The translations under genes were made by a program, and so were the position numbers. The notes under the pieces are model-generated. The model was not told the origin of the DNA, did no database searches, and worked only from the letters and a program-made list of their open reading frames with translations. A stretch of DNA of 64,000 bases, from positions 62,001 through 126,000 of the forward strand of contig JAAEAF010006122.1 in assembly GCA_011037195.1 (NCBI GenBank), read 5' to 3'. Each line of letters starts with the position of its first letter. Position 1 is the stretch's first letter. The stretch is from Triatoma infestans. Its lineage: Eukaryota; Arthropoda; Insecta; Hemiptera; Reduviidae. Below are positions 33,961-45,700 of the stretch, one piece after another.

Positions 33961-35640
33961 ACATCGTATCATATAAAGGAAGAATATTAAAAAAAAATAA
34001 TAATAATAATTATCGACGGTTATATTTCTTATGATGTTATATATAGGATCTTAATGTTTTTCTAACAATATAAGATGGAACACTCTCGGTTGCTTATGTT
34101 CCTTTTTTTTGATACTTCCCTTGTAAGGTATAACATTAACCATATATTATCCAATGAAAGCATTTGAATCTAAGAGGTCCTGCTATCATTTAGCATAAAA
34201 TTTATTAGCCCATACCTATCTGTTATTAATGCTAAATAAACCAGAAGGTGTAAGAATCATGAAAACTTACCAATTGTTCATCTTTAGTACAGTATTGAAA
34301 TGGAGTATTAAGTGTAGCTTACGAAAAAATGAAATTATTCCCAGTTCCCGTATGGGAGAAAACTTATTCTTCTCCCTCCTTTTGAAATACGTGTAACCTT
34401 ATCTTCAAATTTTTAGGCAAGCACGCAAAAATCTGGCATATTGTTGCTTTGAAAAATGGAAGCACCTTATTCCGGTTTCCTTCTTTCTTTCCATTTCTTC
34501 GCAGTTTAAATGAGCCGATTTCTTTATTTCACAGAAATGTTCCAACCAAAGCCTTTTATTCTAAGAGGTTTGTTGGAGAATGGTACGTATGATGTAATGT
34601 TGCTCTAGAAAGTTTGCGAGCAATTTCATCGTTAGTGTCAATGGCGACAGAATTTAACATGCCCTCAGCAAAGCCAATGATCAAACCTTAATTACTATCT
34701 TACCGTCCATACCTGTTCCGTTAGTCCCAGAGAAGTGTGAAACTATATTTTTTTGACCGTACTCAACCACTTTTCTGCGGGACTTCATTACTCCCAATTT
34801 TTGCCTCTGAGATAAGCTGTTATTCTTATATTCACCATCTCTATGTGGTATGTATCTATTCCACTTTATTCACAACTTAGAATAACACATTCACAACTTA
34901 ACCGTTCTACATACCGTTGTCCAACAGCGGATGCAATACGAGTCTCTACTTCCAGAAGTCATAATAAGTCTAATAAAAAGTAAAAAATCTATTATATCAT
35001 TAATTACCATACGTAACGTATATAAAAAACAAAATTTACTTACTTTTTTAATTATTTATTTTAAGGTAATTTAATAGTAATTCATTTTAATAATTGAGAA
35101 TTAAAAAAAAAAAAAAAAGAAAAATTTAAACGCCACACTGAGGTTTATCGGACTCGAACAGTCAAATGATATTTATTACACTCTCCTATGTGATTAAATT
35201 TATAGTTATAATATTTCAAAAAGGAACAGTTTAGATACCAGTTTAATGTACAAAAAGTTGTCCAATTATCAAAAACCAAATAAAATATCTGATCTTTAAT
35301 ACCTATCTTTTGAAATTTCCCTGGAGTTTGTTATGTGAAGGTTAACTGTAATTAATTACAGTATGAGTAAATTCTGGTGAGTTTTTCATAACAAATTTTA
35401 TCTTATACGATTGGGTGGTGGGGCTGTAATTTAATGTGGACAAAGGCGCGTCTGTTATCCATGCGGCGGCCCTTCCTTGTCCATCTACTCATACGGAGAG
35501 AAACCAGTAAATCAAAACCTCTTATATTCAACAATGTATTCAAATTAATGTGTGTGTGTTTAATGACTTGACCTCTCAGAAAATACAATATTTTCAATCA
35601 AAAATTATCCGTGAGATTACCAATGCTCCATTTTTATAAT
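33961..35640. other. Non-coding stretch with second 107-bp repeat
   Basis: AT-rich. The only recognised item is the direct repeat copy at 35150-35257. The 64-residue minus frame near 35403-35597 has no visible domain. Confidence 0.5.
35150..35257. repeat. Direct repeat pair, copy 2 (partner 33138-33244)
   Basis: Same orientation as copy 1. The sequence between the copies contains a SINE and a HINE-like fragment not present as a second set, so this is not a tandem duplication of the whole interval. Confidence 0.8.
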
Positions 35641-35744
35641 AGCTATAGTGGCCACTGTCCATGATGATTTCAAAATTTCATATGTTATTGAAACAGCAAG
35701 ATCGAAATATCGAAAATTTTGTGTCTCTCTCTCTCTCTTCCTTT

Positions 35745-35965
35745 CTGCTCATATTCTCCAATGCAAAATCTCGATTCCTCAACTACACCAGACACCAACT
35801 ACATAGTCTGAGCCGCCGGCTTGACCCCACGCTATTTCCAAGACTGATAGTACAAACTCCGGTTAAAAATGTTGCCATTGGGTAGCTTCTCTTCTCCAGC
35901 TAATCTAGTCCTGAAGAAGCTATATCACTTATTATATTCTTGTGGATTGTGAATTACAAATAAAT
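35745..35965 (+). mobile_element. Diverged LINE 3' end, possibly Jockey-like
   Basis: The stretch TGTTGCCATTGGGTAGCTTC resembles TGTTACCATTGGGTACTTC in the Jockey-like 3' UTR (near 14510). It ends in an AATAAATAATAATAACAAA tail. Coding similarity upstream is weak. Confidence 0.35.
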
Positions 35966-37195
35966 AATAATAACAAAACGAAGGTAGAACTAAAACAGCA
36001 GCGATGGGAAATCAAAATCGCAGATATTGGTCTTTCGTTGGCTGTAGCATTTCGGATTGGTTCATTATTTTATAAGTTTCAAATGTTTGTTTAATATCAT
36101 AAGAAAAATTTACCCCGAGAAATTTATTATTTTTATCTATATTTTCTCATAAAAATGTCTACTTATGGAAAATAGAAATTTATAAGGTGAAATGTAAACA
36201 GAGAAGAAATAAAGAATTTTTTATTTATTTATTTTTGGAAGGAAAGTATGATAAAGGTGACGTATAGTGAGCGAAAGTAGAGAAGGCTATTTTGGGTTGG
36301 GGCATATGGTGTGGCTAGTAGGGGTAGCGAGGGGGATAAGAAGACCATGGGATCGCTCCACATGCTCATCATTCCATTACATACTAGTCCCAACGGTAAT
36401 TTATTTATATGCCGCTTTAGCTACTGCATAAATTTTACTATGCTTTTAGTGCGTTATAACTTGGTTTTTCAGTATTTCTGGGTGAAGACTGTTGTACTGG
36501 TTGTATAATGTCATCTCCTTCATGTTGAGGACCCTAACGACAGTGATTTCTTAGGGAATTCTTCCATAATAATACTTGCAACACCCGCTGAATCCTTGAT
36601 ATATTGTGTTTTATTATTATTAAAAATTTAATTGGATTAATAAATATGTAAAAGGAACAGATTATCTTTTCTTTGTACTATTTTACAAAAAAATAATAAA
36701 GTTCTTTTTTTTAAAAAAATGAAGAAAATAATAGCAATATAAAATAATAAAAGAACTTACTTGTAATTTATTACTAAGTGGAATACAAAAACAGAGAACA
36801 CTTTATTAATTTTTTCAATTATGAAACTTTCAGGTGCCATGTTATACAATAAAAAGCTGTATAAAAGTTCAGCCAGCAACTTTCGGAGGCTGGAGCTATT
36901 TCAGGAAGTAATTGCTTTAAATAAAAATACATTTAAAACTTCCATTAATAGGCTGCTGGTAATTTAAAAAAAAAACAGTATTGAATTTCTATAGGAATAA
37001 ATTCTTCCGGTAATGCCATAATTTAAAAAATTAAAGAAGCTTGTCTCCATATCCAAAGTTCCTTAAATTTAAAACCAGCGCCACGCCACGGGGTGACAAA
37101 AAAAAATGTGTTATTACTAAATTATTTTAATGTATAAATTTGGAATATTTTTTAAGCAATTTAGGTATTTAATTTTAATTTTAAATTTATTTATG
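35966..37195. other. Non-coding stretch with a GC-richer patch
   Basis: A purine-rich, GC-richer patch at about 36240-36400 contains an open frame that would end near an ACG|GTAATT site. It could be an exon, but nothing else supports that. The rest is AT-rich. Confidence 0.35.
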
Positions 37196-37730
37196 TTCTT
37201 TTACTGTTGTTAAGAGGAAATTATTGCGGTCGTGTGAAATTTTCAATATAAAGTTTTTATCTGAAACGTGTTTTCACGTTTTGAAATCTCCTACATCACA
37301 ACAAGTGGTTTATAGAAATAATCTGTATGTGCTTTATTTGTCACTTTCTCTTACGCATTCTCTCTTGGTTTGTGTGTGTGTGTGTGTGTATTGTGAGTGA
37401 ATGTTCACCCTAAATCAAAAAGGAATAATTGCATCAAGTTCAAAATTTTATATTTTGTTTAAGTTCTACCAAGAACTCAGCAATAAAGTTTTGCTCAAAA
37501 TCGGTCAACCCGAAGTACCAGCTTTTCGTGAACAACTCCATGATTTTCTTTAAACTTGGTATCCCGACTACACATATACAAAACTTTTATTTGAAACATT
37601 TTTCTAGGAAAATTGATGTTAGAGGGGTTTCGGGGTTGTAGTGACCTTAAGCCATTTCTAAAATGCCATTTCGGTGTACCATGCTATCCTACCATCTGTA
37701 TATTATTAATAAGAATCAAATATATATGGC
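37196..37730 (+). mobile_element. HINE-like repeat, copy I, left part
   Basis: Begins with GTTAAGAGGAAATTATTGCG (decayed 5' end) and has (TG)n at about 37371-37390 in the family position and one monomer. A second CACTTTCTCTTAC motif occurs at about 37342. Interrupted by a LINE at 37731. Confidence 0.6.
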
Positions 37731-38299
37731 TATTCGCCGAAGGATTGAGAGTGCGGAGATGCGATTACTTTGATCGGTCGCGGGTTACTCTCTGTTGGAC
37801 CACCGCAGGAACGAAGAAATAAGGAAAGAATTGCAGATGGTGGCCTTCATTGAAGTGGCGAACAATCGTCGGAAGCAATGGTATGCACACCTGGTAAGGA
37901 TGAACTCGAGCCGGGTACTTGTAAAAATGTGGCAGTAGTATCCTCGTGGACGGAGAAGTGTGGGTCGTCCTCGCATTAGATATTCTAACCTCCATTGATT
38001 TTTGTTTTACAATTTATTTAATTAATTAATTAATTAATTAAAATTTAATTAATTAAGAATTTATTTATTATTTTTTGTTATTCTGTTGTTATGGTGATGT
38101 GTTTGGTTGTTGTAAATGTAGAAAGTAATAGTAATTTAGTTATTAATTGTTATCCCTACTTTGTTAACAAAGATTTGCCTACTTGAGCAACCTGTTGTAT
38201 TTAAAATACCTTAAAGTTATAACATTAAGACAACTTTTGACGATTTGAAGACAGAACAGGCCAACTGGCTTAATCCTTCAAGATGATGATGATGATGAA
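37731..38299 (+). mobile_element. LINE 3' fragment with GAT-repeat tail
   Basis: Flanked by ATATATGGC at 37722-37730 and 38300-38308, a probable 9-bp target duplication. The coding end is followed by an AT-rich 3' UTR with (TTAA)-type runs and a (GAT)n tail at about 38283-38298 in place of poly(A). Heavily 5' truncated. The clade is uncertain; the coding end resembles the C-terminus of many insect endonuclease-reverse transcriptase LINEs. Confidence 0.75.
37732..38000 (+). pseudogene. LINE reverse transcriptase C-terminus
   Basis: A single frame with two internal stops reads IRRRIESAEMRLL, stop, SVAGYSLLDHRRNEEIRKEL, VANNRRKQWYAHLVRM, then a stop and GRRSVGRPRIRY. The pattern EMRFLR..AG..R.D..RNEEIR...  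RR..W..H..RM.. GRRP.GRPR is typical of the extreme C-terminus of such LINE proteins (family knowledge). About 88 codons remain. The fragment is dead. Confidence 0.7.
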
Positions 38300-38308
38300 A
38301 TATATGGC

Positions 38309-38640
38309 CAGAATTCCGCGTTTGTAGGAAATCGATTGTTTGAAATAAGGTTTTACTGAACAGATTTTTCATTTTCTACGATTTTCTCTATAAAGATACT
38401 AAAAAGTTTCATTGAAATTTATATATTAAGTACACATGTATAGACCTATCACATTAGTTTGAAGCATTTTCCCGACTAAATTATTTCAGTAGGGGGCTTC
38501 TGAGGACTTGGTCACGCTTCCCTGTTTAGAGTTCAGGTTAGGTACTTTCTACTTTATGTAATAATATTGAAGCTACTTAAATATCAAGTTTGAAGGAAAT
38601 TTGTCACTGTTAATTTGCATTGCGAGAAATTATTAGATTT
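38309..38640 (+). mobile_element. HINE-like repeat, copy I, right part
   Basis: Resumes with AATTCCGCGTTTGTAGG (family AATTCCGAGTTTGAAG) and continues through a second diverged monomer to about 38640, where a T run follows. Confidence 0.55.
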
Positions 38641-38955
38641 TTTTTTTGAAGAAATTGATTTATGGATAGAATATGATTCCCATTAAACTGCTTTTCGAAC
38701 ATACTTTGTGGGTTTCAGTAACTATTATTGTTTGATAAAAATAAATAAATCAGATCAATGAAAACATATAAAATTTAAGCCCTCTAAAGGACTCTTAATA
38801 AAAGAATTAACAGATAGCACAAGAAAGATTATAGAAATATCTAAATTATAGAATAAAATGTTGGGAAACATGAGATACAAAGGGAAAATATAATAAAAAA
38901 TACTGTAAAGGCTCGAGTTTCATAATTCACGCCAATCGGAGGACCAAATTTTAAT

Positions 38956-39236
38956 GTTATGTAATTTCAGAGTTATTTTCCGTGATTGCGAGGTTCTTTT
39001 TGTGATCAGTGACCGGTTTCGGGCCAGTTTCCCCATCATCAGGATGTTTTGACACTATAATGTATCAACTAAATTTGCTTTAGGCAAGTCGATGTTATCA
39101 TACTGTTTTGACCATACATCCTGATGATGGGCGAACGTCCACAACCTGTCGATGACCACAAAAAGAAGCAGGATAACATGGACATTATCTCTGATTCTTT
39201 CCAGCTGTGCGGAAACAGCCACAACAGTTACGTAAT
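38956..39236 (+). mobile_element. Foldback retroelement-like repeat, copy 2 (diverged)
   Basis: Imperfect arms of about 77-80 bp (about 38970-39046 and 39116-39195) around a spacer of about 70 bp; the motif GACCGGTTTCGGGC pairs with its decayed complement. The right end has the same terminus as copies 1 and 3 (CCAGCTGTGCGGAAACAGCC, then ACAACA). Flanking GTTATGTAAT / GTTACGTAAT is a probable 10-bp target duplication with one change. Confidence 0.75.
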
Positions 39237-41509
39237 GTATTAAAACGAAATAAATCATAAGATTTACTATTTTAATATACCCACGCTTAGAACATTAAAA
39301 GCTCGCTTACCTGAGCTGAAGGTTCCAGTTTGAAGTGTTGGCTGAGAAGGCCTCATTTATCGTCAGCTTGCAAAGGATTAAGGAAAGAAGAGACATAGGA
39401 ACATAGGTGGTTAGAAGACTGAAATAACTCTTCTGTCCGCAACCGAGGAATCAGAAGATGTGCACCTAACACTGCAAAAGCCCTGGTTGATGATTGTTCC
39501 ATATATGTTATATGATCAAATATTCAAAGTAAGGAAATAAAAAATACCTACTAAGAATTATTTAATTACATTTTGTAATATTTATCTTGATGTTATTCAT
39601 TTCATTAAATTGAAATTAATAAATGGAAGAAGCGTTAGATCATTTTCATTATAATCAACGGTTTTGTCGGATAGTAGTGGTTTTTGGTTAGCTGTTGTGT
39701 ATAACTCTTTGAGGGAAGGTTATCTTGAAATTAACTAAAAGGAAATGGCGCTAGCTTTCCGAAGCCATTATTTTCATATCAATAAACAAACTTTTCCAAC
39801 TATTTATTTAGTTGTACTAATTGCTCAGATATGTTGTATATTAATATATATATACCAATAAACGTAACAATAAAAGTATTAAATAATTGTAAGACAGTAT
39901 TGTAAACTTGATCTGGTTATTTTTCTACAATAATTACGAGGTTACATTACGGCCCCTCTTTGTCCACTAGTTCCAACCGAAACCTTCAGATGTTATCATT
40001 AAATTACTCAAAGTTAATAGCGCCACCTTCTCCTATGCCCTGTAGGGTTCTGGCCGTTCTTTTCCTGCCTACTTCCTCCCCCTTTAACTACTATTCTCAT
40101 TCGCCTGCACGCATTACCCTATTTTTTTTTAAGGGTCACAGTACACCAAAAAAATATAATAGTTAACTAATCAAATGTAAACCTTACGTGTTCAAAATAT
40201 ACCATGTAAACCTTTTTATTACGTGTCAGCTTCTCGGGGAAAAAAAAAGAAAAATTAAAAATTTTGTAACATGAAATTTTGTTTATATATTAAATATTTG
40301 TTGGTTTTCATCACTGTCTTGTATTATATGTCACATTTTTGACACTGAGAATTTTCCTCTTAATTTATGTATCTATTATCTTCATTTTTCGTTTGGTGCT
40401 GGATGGGAATTGTAAAGCTAATAAGGTCTGAATCTTTCTTGGAGAATTAGTTCGTTTTTAAAATTAATACCTATTCATTGAGAATTTGAATAGAATTTGT
40501 AAAAATTGCTCGAACTTTCGATTTCTGTTTGGACAGAATGGTTTATATCAAGGATTGTACAGATATAGAATAGATGCTTGGGACGTCAATGCTGGACATA
40601 TCTGATATTGTGTCCAACTTAGCACTGACACCTTTCTAGACACACCATCAGCGCTTAAAGCCAACGCCCACATAGAGCTCTTTTTTTTTCATATTCTGAC
40701 GAGTTTACATAAGTGGTCAATAGCCGACCCTCCTCTACAGCCCAAATTGAGCGCTATCTCCTATGCACGCGCTGGAGTTCTTGCGTTATAGTCGACTCAC
40801 ATTTGAGAAAGTAAGCCTGAAAAGCATATTCCTGCTTACGGCAGATTTCCCGAATATTGATGAGTCACGATCTCTAATAAGTATAGCTTAGCGTGCTTAG
40901 GAGGATTTCGGATGGTGTTCCTAGCAGAAGTCTCTTAGTCTTATGGTCCCAATCTGGTCAGAACCTTCCAATTATTTTTTTGTATTGTTTTTTTTTTTTT
41001 TTAAGCGCTTCTGAAGTTTTATTATGATGAAATTTAGAAAAATTTATTAATTTTTTTTTTTTAAATCAGTGAATAATATAAAGTTAAAAGAATAAGTTTC
41101 CTTATATGTATATATGTGGTAACAGATATGTTATTTTAACTTCTGACAGAAGGGAGTGGCATTTTGATGTTTATTAATGAAACTGTAAGGTTTTAGGAGC
41201 TCTTTAGAGTTAACCAACTAGTTGAAGTAGGATGAAGGCGTTTCGCTGTGTTCAATAATGCACTATATAACTAACTGTGATCTCTCAGTGAGCGTGTTGT
41301 GATGTGCGTGTTTTATATGTTTATATTTATGTTGTAGTAAAGAACCACCTTTAAACTGGTTGGTTGGTGTGGTGAGAAGATGTAAGGGTTCTCACTGGGT
41401 TTCTCTGGGACTGGTTTGGAAGGAAAGCAGCAGCAGGAACTGGCCAGCTTGGTCTTGTCTCTGCTATATGTAAGAGATTGGTCTAACTTGCTATACAGAT
41501 ATAAACATA

Positions 41510-41563
<54 letters not shown>

Positions 41564-42333
41564 AAGAAGAGATGGTTGAAGTAAGTTGTGCACAGTAGTA
41601 TGAGTGGTTAAACTTTGTGGCTTTGATGTGGAATGGGGTGGCCAGCGCGGCAGTAGGTGGAGGACATAGAACTAGTGTAGAAATATCTCCTGGGACTGTG
41701 TGGTGGCCAGACCAAATTCCCTCCTTCAGACTCTTACTAACTCACTTTCTCATTGCTCTGTTTAGCTCGTCTGGTTGTTCTTGTCTTCGCCACATAATTG
41801 CCGCTACCTGGCTGTACTCTCTCTATCTATCTATCTCCCTCACTACTAACACACTAATACCAACCTCTTTGACATTGCTTATTTATCAAAAGCCTTTCTA
41901 CTATTACAGTGCTCCCCCCCCCCCACACACTAAATACAAGCTGCACTTCCTCGCTATTAAATAATACAATAAAATTGTTCCTTTTAAATAATTTACTACC
42001 TATGCTCATTGTTTTTACCAACCATTCCATTTCATTTATTATTCTCAGTGTAAATGACGCTTCCTTTTATTCTATTACCAATTAATTAAAAATAAGATTT
42101 TCTATTTGGAAGTTCTTTTCGTTTTTTCATTTTTACTTTATCTTAGTTCTATCAGAGTCTCTACAAATACGGATCTCAATGTTCATCAGAATACATTTAT
42201 GCGATCATCTCTGCATAGGAGAGAAACTTTTCTGCATTTTGAATATTGCATATATAAGCAATATTACACACACACAAAAATTCCTAAATAGCCATACTAC
42301 GAGACTACGAGAGCCATAACAGTTAAGCTTGTC
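39237..42333. other. Non-coding stretch
   Basis: AT-rich with T runs (about 40988-41002, 41049-41062), a (CA)n microsatellite (41513-41560), a short C run (about 41914-41922) and TATC units (about 41823-41838). The longest frame, 115 residues at 41617-41964, is low-complexity at its end and has no domain I recognise; it could be a chance frame. Confidence 0.45.
41513..41560. repeat. (AC)n microsatellite
   Basis: Perfect dinucleotide run of about 48 bp. The flanks do not show the HINE-like core, so it seems independent. Confidence 0.95.
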
Positions 42334-42335
42334 TA

Positions 42336-43265
42336 CGAGGCATGTCCAGTAAGTAAGTGTACTGAATTTCTGTAGGTTACAAAAATTTTTATTTGAACAA
42401 AAAAATCACCTGGTTACATTAGTACATATGTGAGCTATTTTACGACGTAGTCACCATTCCTCTTAATGCATGTGGTGAACCGGGGTATTAATTTTTTGAT
42501 GCCTTCCTCGAAGTAGTTTCCCGCCAACCCCTTCGTCCACTTCTCCACCTCCCCTTCACCTCCTCGTCGGTTGAAAACCTTTTTCCACCCATGTGCAGCT
42601 TCAGGGAGGTAAAGAGATAGTAATCTGAAGGTGCTAGGTCAGGGGAATGCGCGGAATGCACGAGGCAAGCAGTTCCTTCGTGGCGTTGGCCGTGTGTGGT
42701 CTGGCATTGTCGTGCAGCAGGCAGACTCCCTTTGTCAGCATGCCTCTCCTTTTGTTCTGAATCGCCCTCCGCAATTTTCTTAGGGTCTCACAGTATCCTG
42801 CAGAGTTGATGGTCTCCCCTTCTTGAGGCATATATTCAATTAAAATTATGCCTTGACAGTCCCAAAACACGGATGCCATGATTATCTTGGCTGAAATTGT
42901 GATTTTGAACTTTTTGGCGGAGGGTGAAGAGGTGTGACGCCACTGTTGAGACTGTCTTTTGGTTTCAGGTGTGCATCCCAAGTTTCATCTCCAGTTATGA
43001 TGTAGCGGAGAAATTCATCTCCATGGAGTTTGTAGCGTCTCAAAAACTCTTGCCCGACCTTGAATATTTCACACTTGGCGGGAGATTGGATTGACATTTT
43101 TCACGAAACGTATTGTCGAGTCGATAGTTTTCAACGTACTGACCTCGAACCGGTCTCGTTGTGGAGGGGAGGAATCAGGCTACACGACATTGTAGCTAAC
43201 ATGTCGAAAACAAAATCCCTCCGGCCGTGAGAGCCTCAGTACACTTACTTACTGGACATGCCTCG
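42336..43265 (-). mobile_element. mariner-like element 3, a different family
   Basis: Terminal inverted repeats CGAGGCATGTCCAGTAAGTA and complement, about 28-30 bp, flanked by TA at 42334-42335 and 43266-43267. 930 bp. It lacks the N-terminal DNA-binding half instead of the catalytic middle, so it is a different kind of deletion derivative from elements 1 and 2. Confidence 0.95.
42550..43097 (-). pseudogene. mariner transposase catalytic domain, frameshifted
   Basis: All three DD34D catalytic aspartates are still encoded: the first in YIITGDETWD, the second in CLLHDNARPHTA and the third in HSPDLAPSDYYLF, but in different frames (breaks near 42970 and near 42645). The N-terminal helix-turn-helix domain, about 100 residues, is missing; only about 170 bases separate the first codons from the right terminal repeat. 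Without DNA binding and with two frameshifts no active enzyme is possible. Family assignment rests on motifs and spacing seen here. Confidence 0.85.
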
Positions 43266-43654
43266 TAGGTCACTGTTTCTTTGTTTTATATTGTCTTAGA
43301 ATCTACTAATAAGCGATTTTTTTTAAATCAGTTTCAAAATATTATCTTCTTTTAGATTAAAAAGATATACTTTTGGGTAGTATTTTGTGTGGGTAAAATA
43401 GTACGGTTTGTAATTTAATTGATCTACAGAAAATTGAATTTAATGTTCAAAGAAGCCATTAAAAAATAAATAAATAAATAAGTGAAAAACTCTTCATTGT
43501 ATATTTGCTTGCTAGCTCAATAATCGATTATCGTAATTATAGAATTTACATCATATTCCCAATTCTGTCAGTTTAATTCAGTAATTATGTCAGTTACAAT
43601 TTACATTATGTAAATTTACTTATTAAAGTAGAGTATCCAGTTTTGTTACAATTT
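43266..43654. other. AT-rich spacer
   Basis: Nothing recognised. Confidence 0.5.
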
Positions 43655-43860
43655 TTATGGGCATGGATTGTAAACTAGAAGATTCCCAGTTCGAGATCTG
43701 GAATAATTGCTGAATTTATAGTGTTAGAAAAAAATATTGACGGTAATGTTTGTGATTCCGCTTCTATCCACCATATACGAGTATGTAATTGATGTTGGTC
43801 CGCCTGAAAAAACAGAGATACTTTATTTGGTGTAAAGTTTTTTTTATACATGCTCTCACT
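43655..43860 (+). mobile_element. tRNA-like SINE, family B, copy 1
   Basis: Shares with 49770-49980 the order: GGGCATGGATTGTAAACTAG (A-box side), CCAGTTCGAGATC (B-box-like), AATTGCTGAATTTATA, AAAAAATATTGA, and the later block CCGCCTGAAAAAACAGAGATAC. Unrelated to family A. Confidence 0.6.
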
Positions 43861-43874
43861 GCTTAATTTGACCT

Positions 43875-44045
43875 GAAGCAAGGGTCAACATGTTCAAGTT
43901 TTCACCGATAAAGCTTGTTTTGGTGTCCCCTGAGAACGAAAAAGATATTTTTAGCGAATGGCCTTTATGTGAAAGTGTATATTTATGCGTGTGAATAAAA
44001 TATCTTGAATATGGATAATTACAGAAAGCTGAAACTTGATATTTT
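43875..44045 (+). mobile_element. HINE-like repeat, copy J, left part
   Basis: Has TTTTCACCGATAAAGC, TTTTTAGCGAATGGCC and AAGCTGAAACTTGATATTT. A few TG steps (about 43970-43995) occupy the microsatellite site. Ends at the BEL/Pao remnant. Confidence 0.55.
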
Positions 44046-45090
44046 AAGTTCATGTCCAACATCACTGAGACAGTCTAAGCAGTTCTTTTTCATATGTCCT
44101 AAGTTTTATAGATTCATCCTTATATGAACAGTTTTGTTATTTAATATCTGTTTGTTTGAGCAGACGTTTTTCTCCTAGGCTATGCTAAGTGAATCTCTTA
44201 ATTTTTGATGATTGGCTTTGGTAGGTAGTGAAACCATGAATCGCCAGCGTTGGGGGTGATTTAAAAATAGTTTCTGTAGTGTATTTCACAAATGTAATCC
44301 TCTCCAGAAAATGCTGACTTTGGATTTGGTTCTCTGTGAGCGCAAAACCGTTCGATAGCATCCTGATTAGTTTGGAGGAATGTTGTTGCCATGATGTAGC
44401 TCTGGGATGGCTGCCAAATAGTTCCAGACACTACTACCCATTCTAATGTCGTTTCTTGTAGAATTACTACAGATGTATTGTTTAGTCGGATATTCCAGGG
44501 CTAAGAAGATTATAAAATAATTCACAACAATCACTTTGGCCTGATTCGAAAAAGTTAGAATCTGCTAAAGTAAGTTGCATTGGTAAATTTATACTTCGTA
44601 AGTCAATCTTTGCGTTTGAGATATGTTGAGTGATTTTTAGGTAAAATATGAAAGTCCAGAGAAATATTGTATTTGTCGATTCTAGAATGTATGTTCGCAC
44701 TGTCTTGGCAGAATCAACTCCATAGATCTCTGTAAACGAATTGGTTTTTGTGAGTTTCAATTGTATGACCAACTAAGTCTGTATGAAATTTAATTGCGAG
44801 CCCTGGTCTTAAAGAGAGCTCTCGCAGCAACAGTTCGTTCTTCCATCGTGTTTCATATGTTGACAATTATTGCAGTGGCCAGTAGAAACTGGTGTAACTA
44901 ATGATTTGCCCAAAGCACCAAATGTTAAGTTGTGGTTTAACTGAATGAAAATTCTTATTATGAAATAGTTGATTATTTTATTCTCATTAAATATGAACAT
45001 GAATTTCACTTTGGCAACAAAAACCCTTCAACAGCCTGCATTGGAGTCTTAGTCATGCTTTTCTGTAGGAGTTGTTGCTGCAAAAAATGA
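44046..45090 (-). pseudogene. BEL/Pao LTR-retrotransposon pol remnant
   Basis: Minus-strand translation in several frames follows the known order of the BEL/Pao protease and the segment before reverse transcriptase. An aspartic-protease active site reads DQGSQLNFIQT (about 44780-44815), then LTKTNSF and SAKTVRTYILES, then LPMQLTLADSNFFESG, WVVVSGTIWQPS, QDAIERFC, RFMVSLPTKANHQK and GHMKK. Stops and frameshifts are frequent. Reverse-transcriptase core, integrase and LTRs were not found, so only about 1 kb remains. It appears inserted in HINE-like copy J, which continues at about 45230. The identification is by recalled family motifs, not a search. Confidence 0.6.
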
Positions 45091-45229
45091 TTCGTATATA
45101 GATAATGGATTTAATAGGTGTTAATATCTTAGAGGAAACTCTTCAGTCTATAAAGTTGATAACATTACTTCAAAATGCAGGCTTTTGGTCGCATTGTCCA
45201 ACTTCACCTGGTACAGGATGGACAAGTAA

Positions 45230-45700
45230 GAATCATATCTGAGTACACAGCCTCTAGTGTCGTCAGTTTTCAATCCGCCAGTTCGGCTTAACGGAAATTT
45301 TTGTGTTCTGTTTTCGCGATTTCCTTAGCTTTACATCTACACACACACATATGTTTATCACTTTTTATTAATCATTTTTCCCGGAAGTAGTTTTTTTTTG
45401 GAGTTCTGGGAGGAGTATAGTAACGTTATAGTTTCATCTAAATGAAAATTTACGAAATGTACGAGACGATAACTTTATAATTATAGGATTTATTAAATGC
45501 AATATAGAAATTCCGAATTTGAAGGAAATCAGTTCCATGTTGAAGACTCAATTATAGTTTATTGAGATCTATTCTGAGATTTTCTCGAAAACGAATGCAA
45601 AATTTTCCTTTAAAGTTGGCATATACTAACCGCACTGACAAACATCGCGTTTATTTAAACCTCTTTTTTTTTCTTTTTTTATTAAAATAAACAATATTTA
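45230..45700 (+). mobile_element. HINE-like repeat, copy J, right part
   Basis: Decayed monomers (TTTTCGCGATTTCCTTAGC, AGAAATTCCGAATTTGAAGG, GAGATTTTCTCGAAAACG). The join to the left part was not resolved to the base. Confidence 0.45.

Noticed and set aside
41617..41964. 115-residue frame as a host gene
   Set aside because: The start is ordinary but the second half is low-complexity from CT- and CTAT-rich DNA and ends in a C run; no domain recognised.
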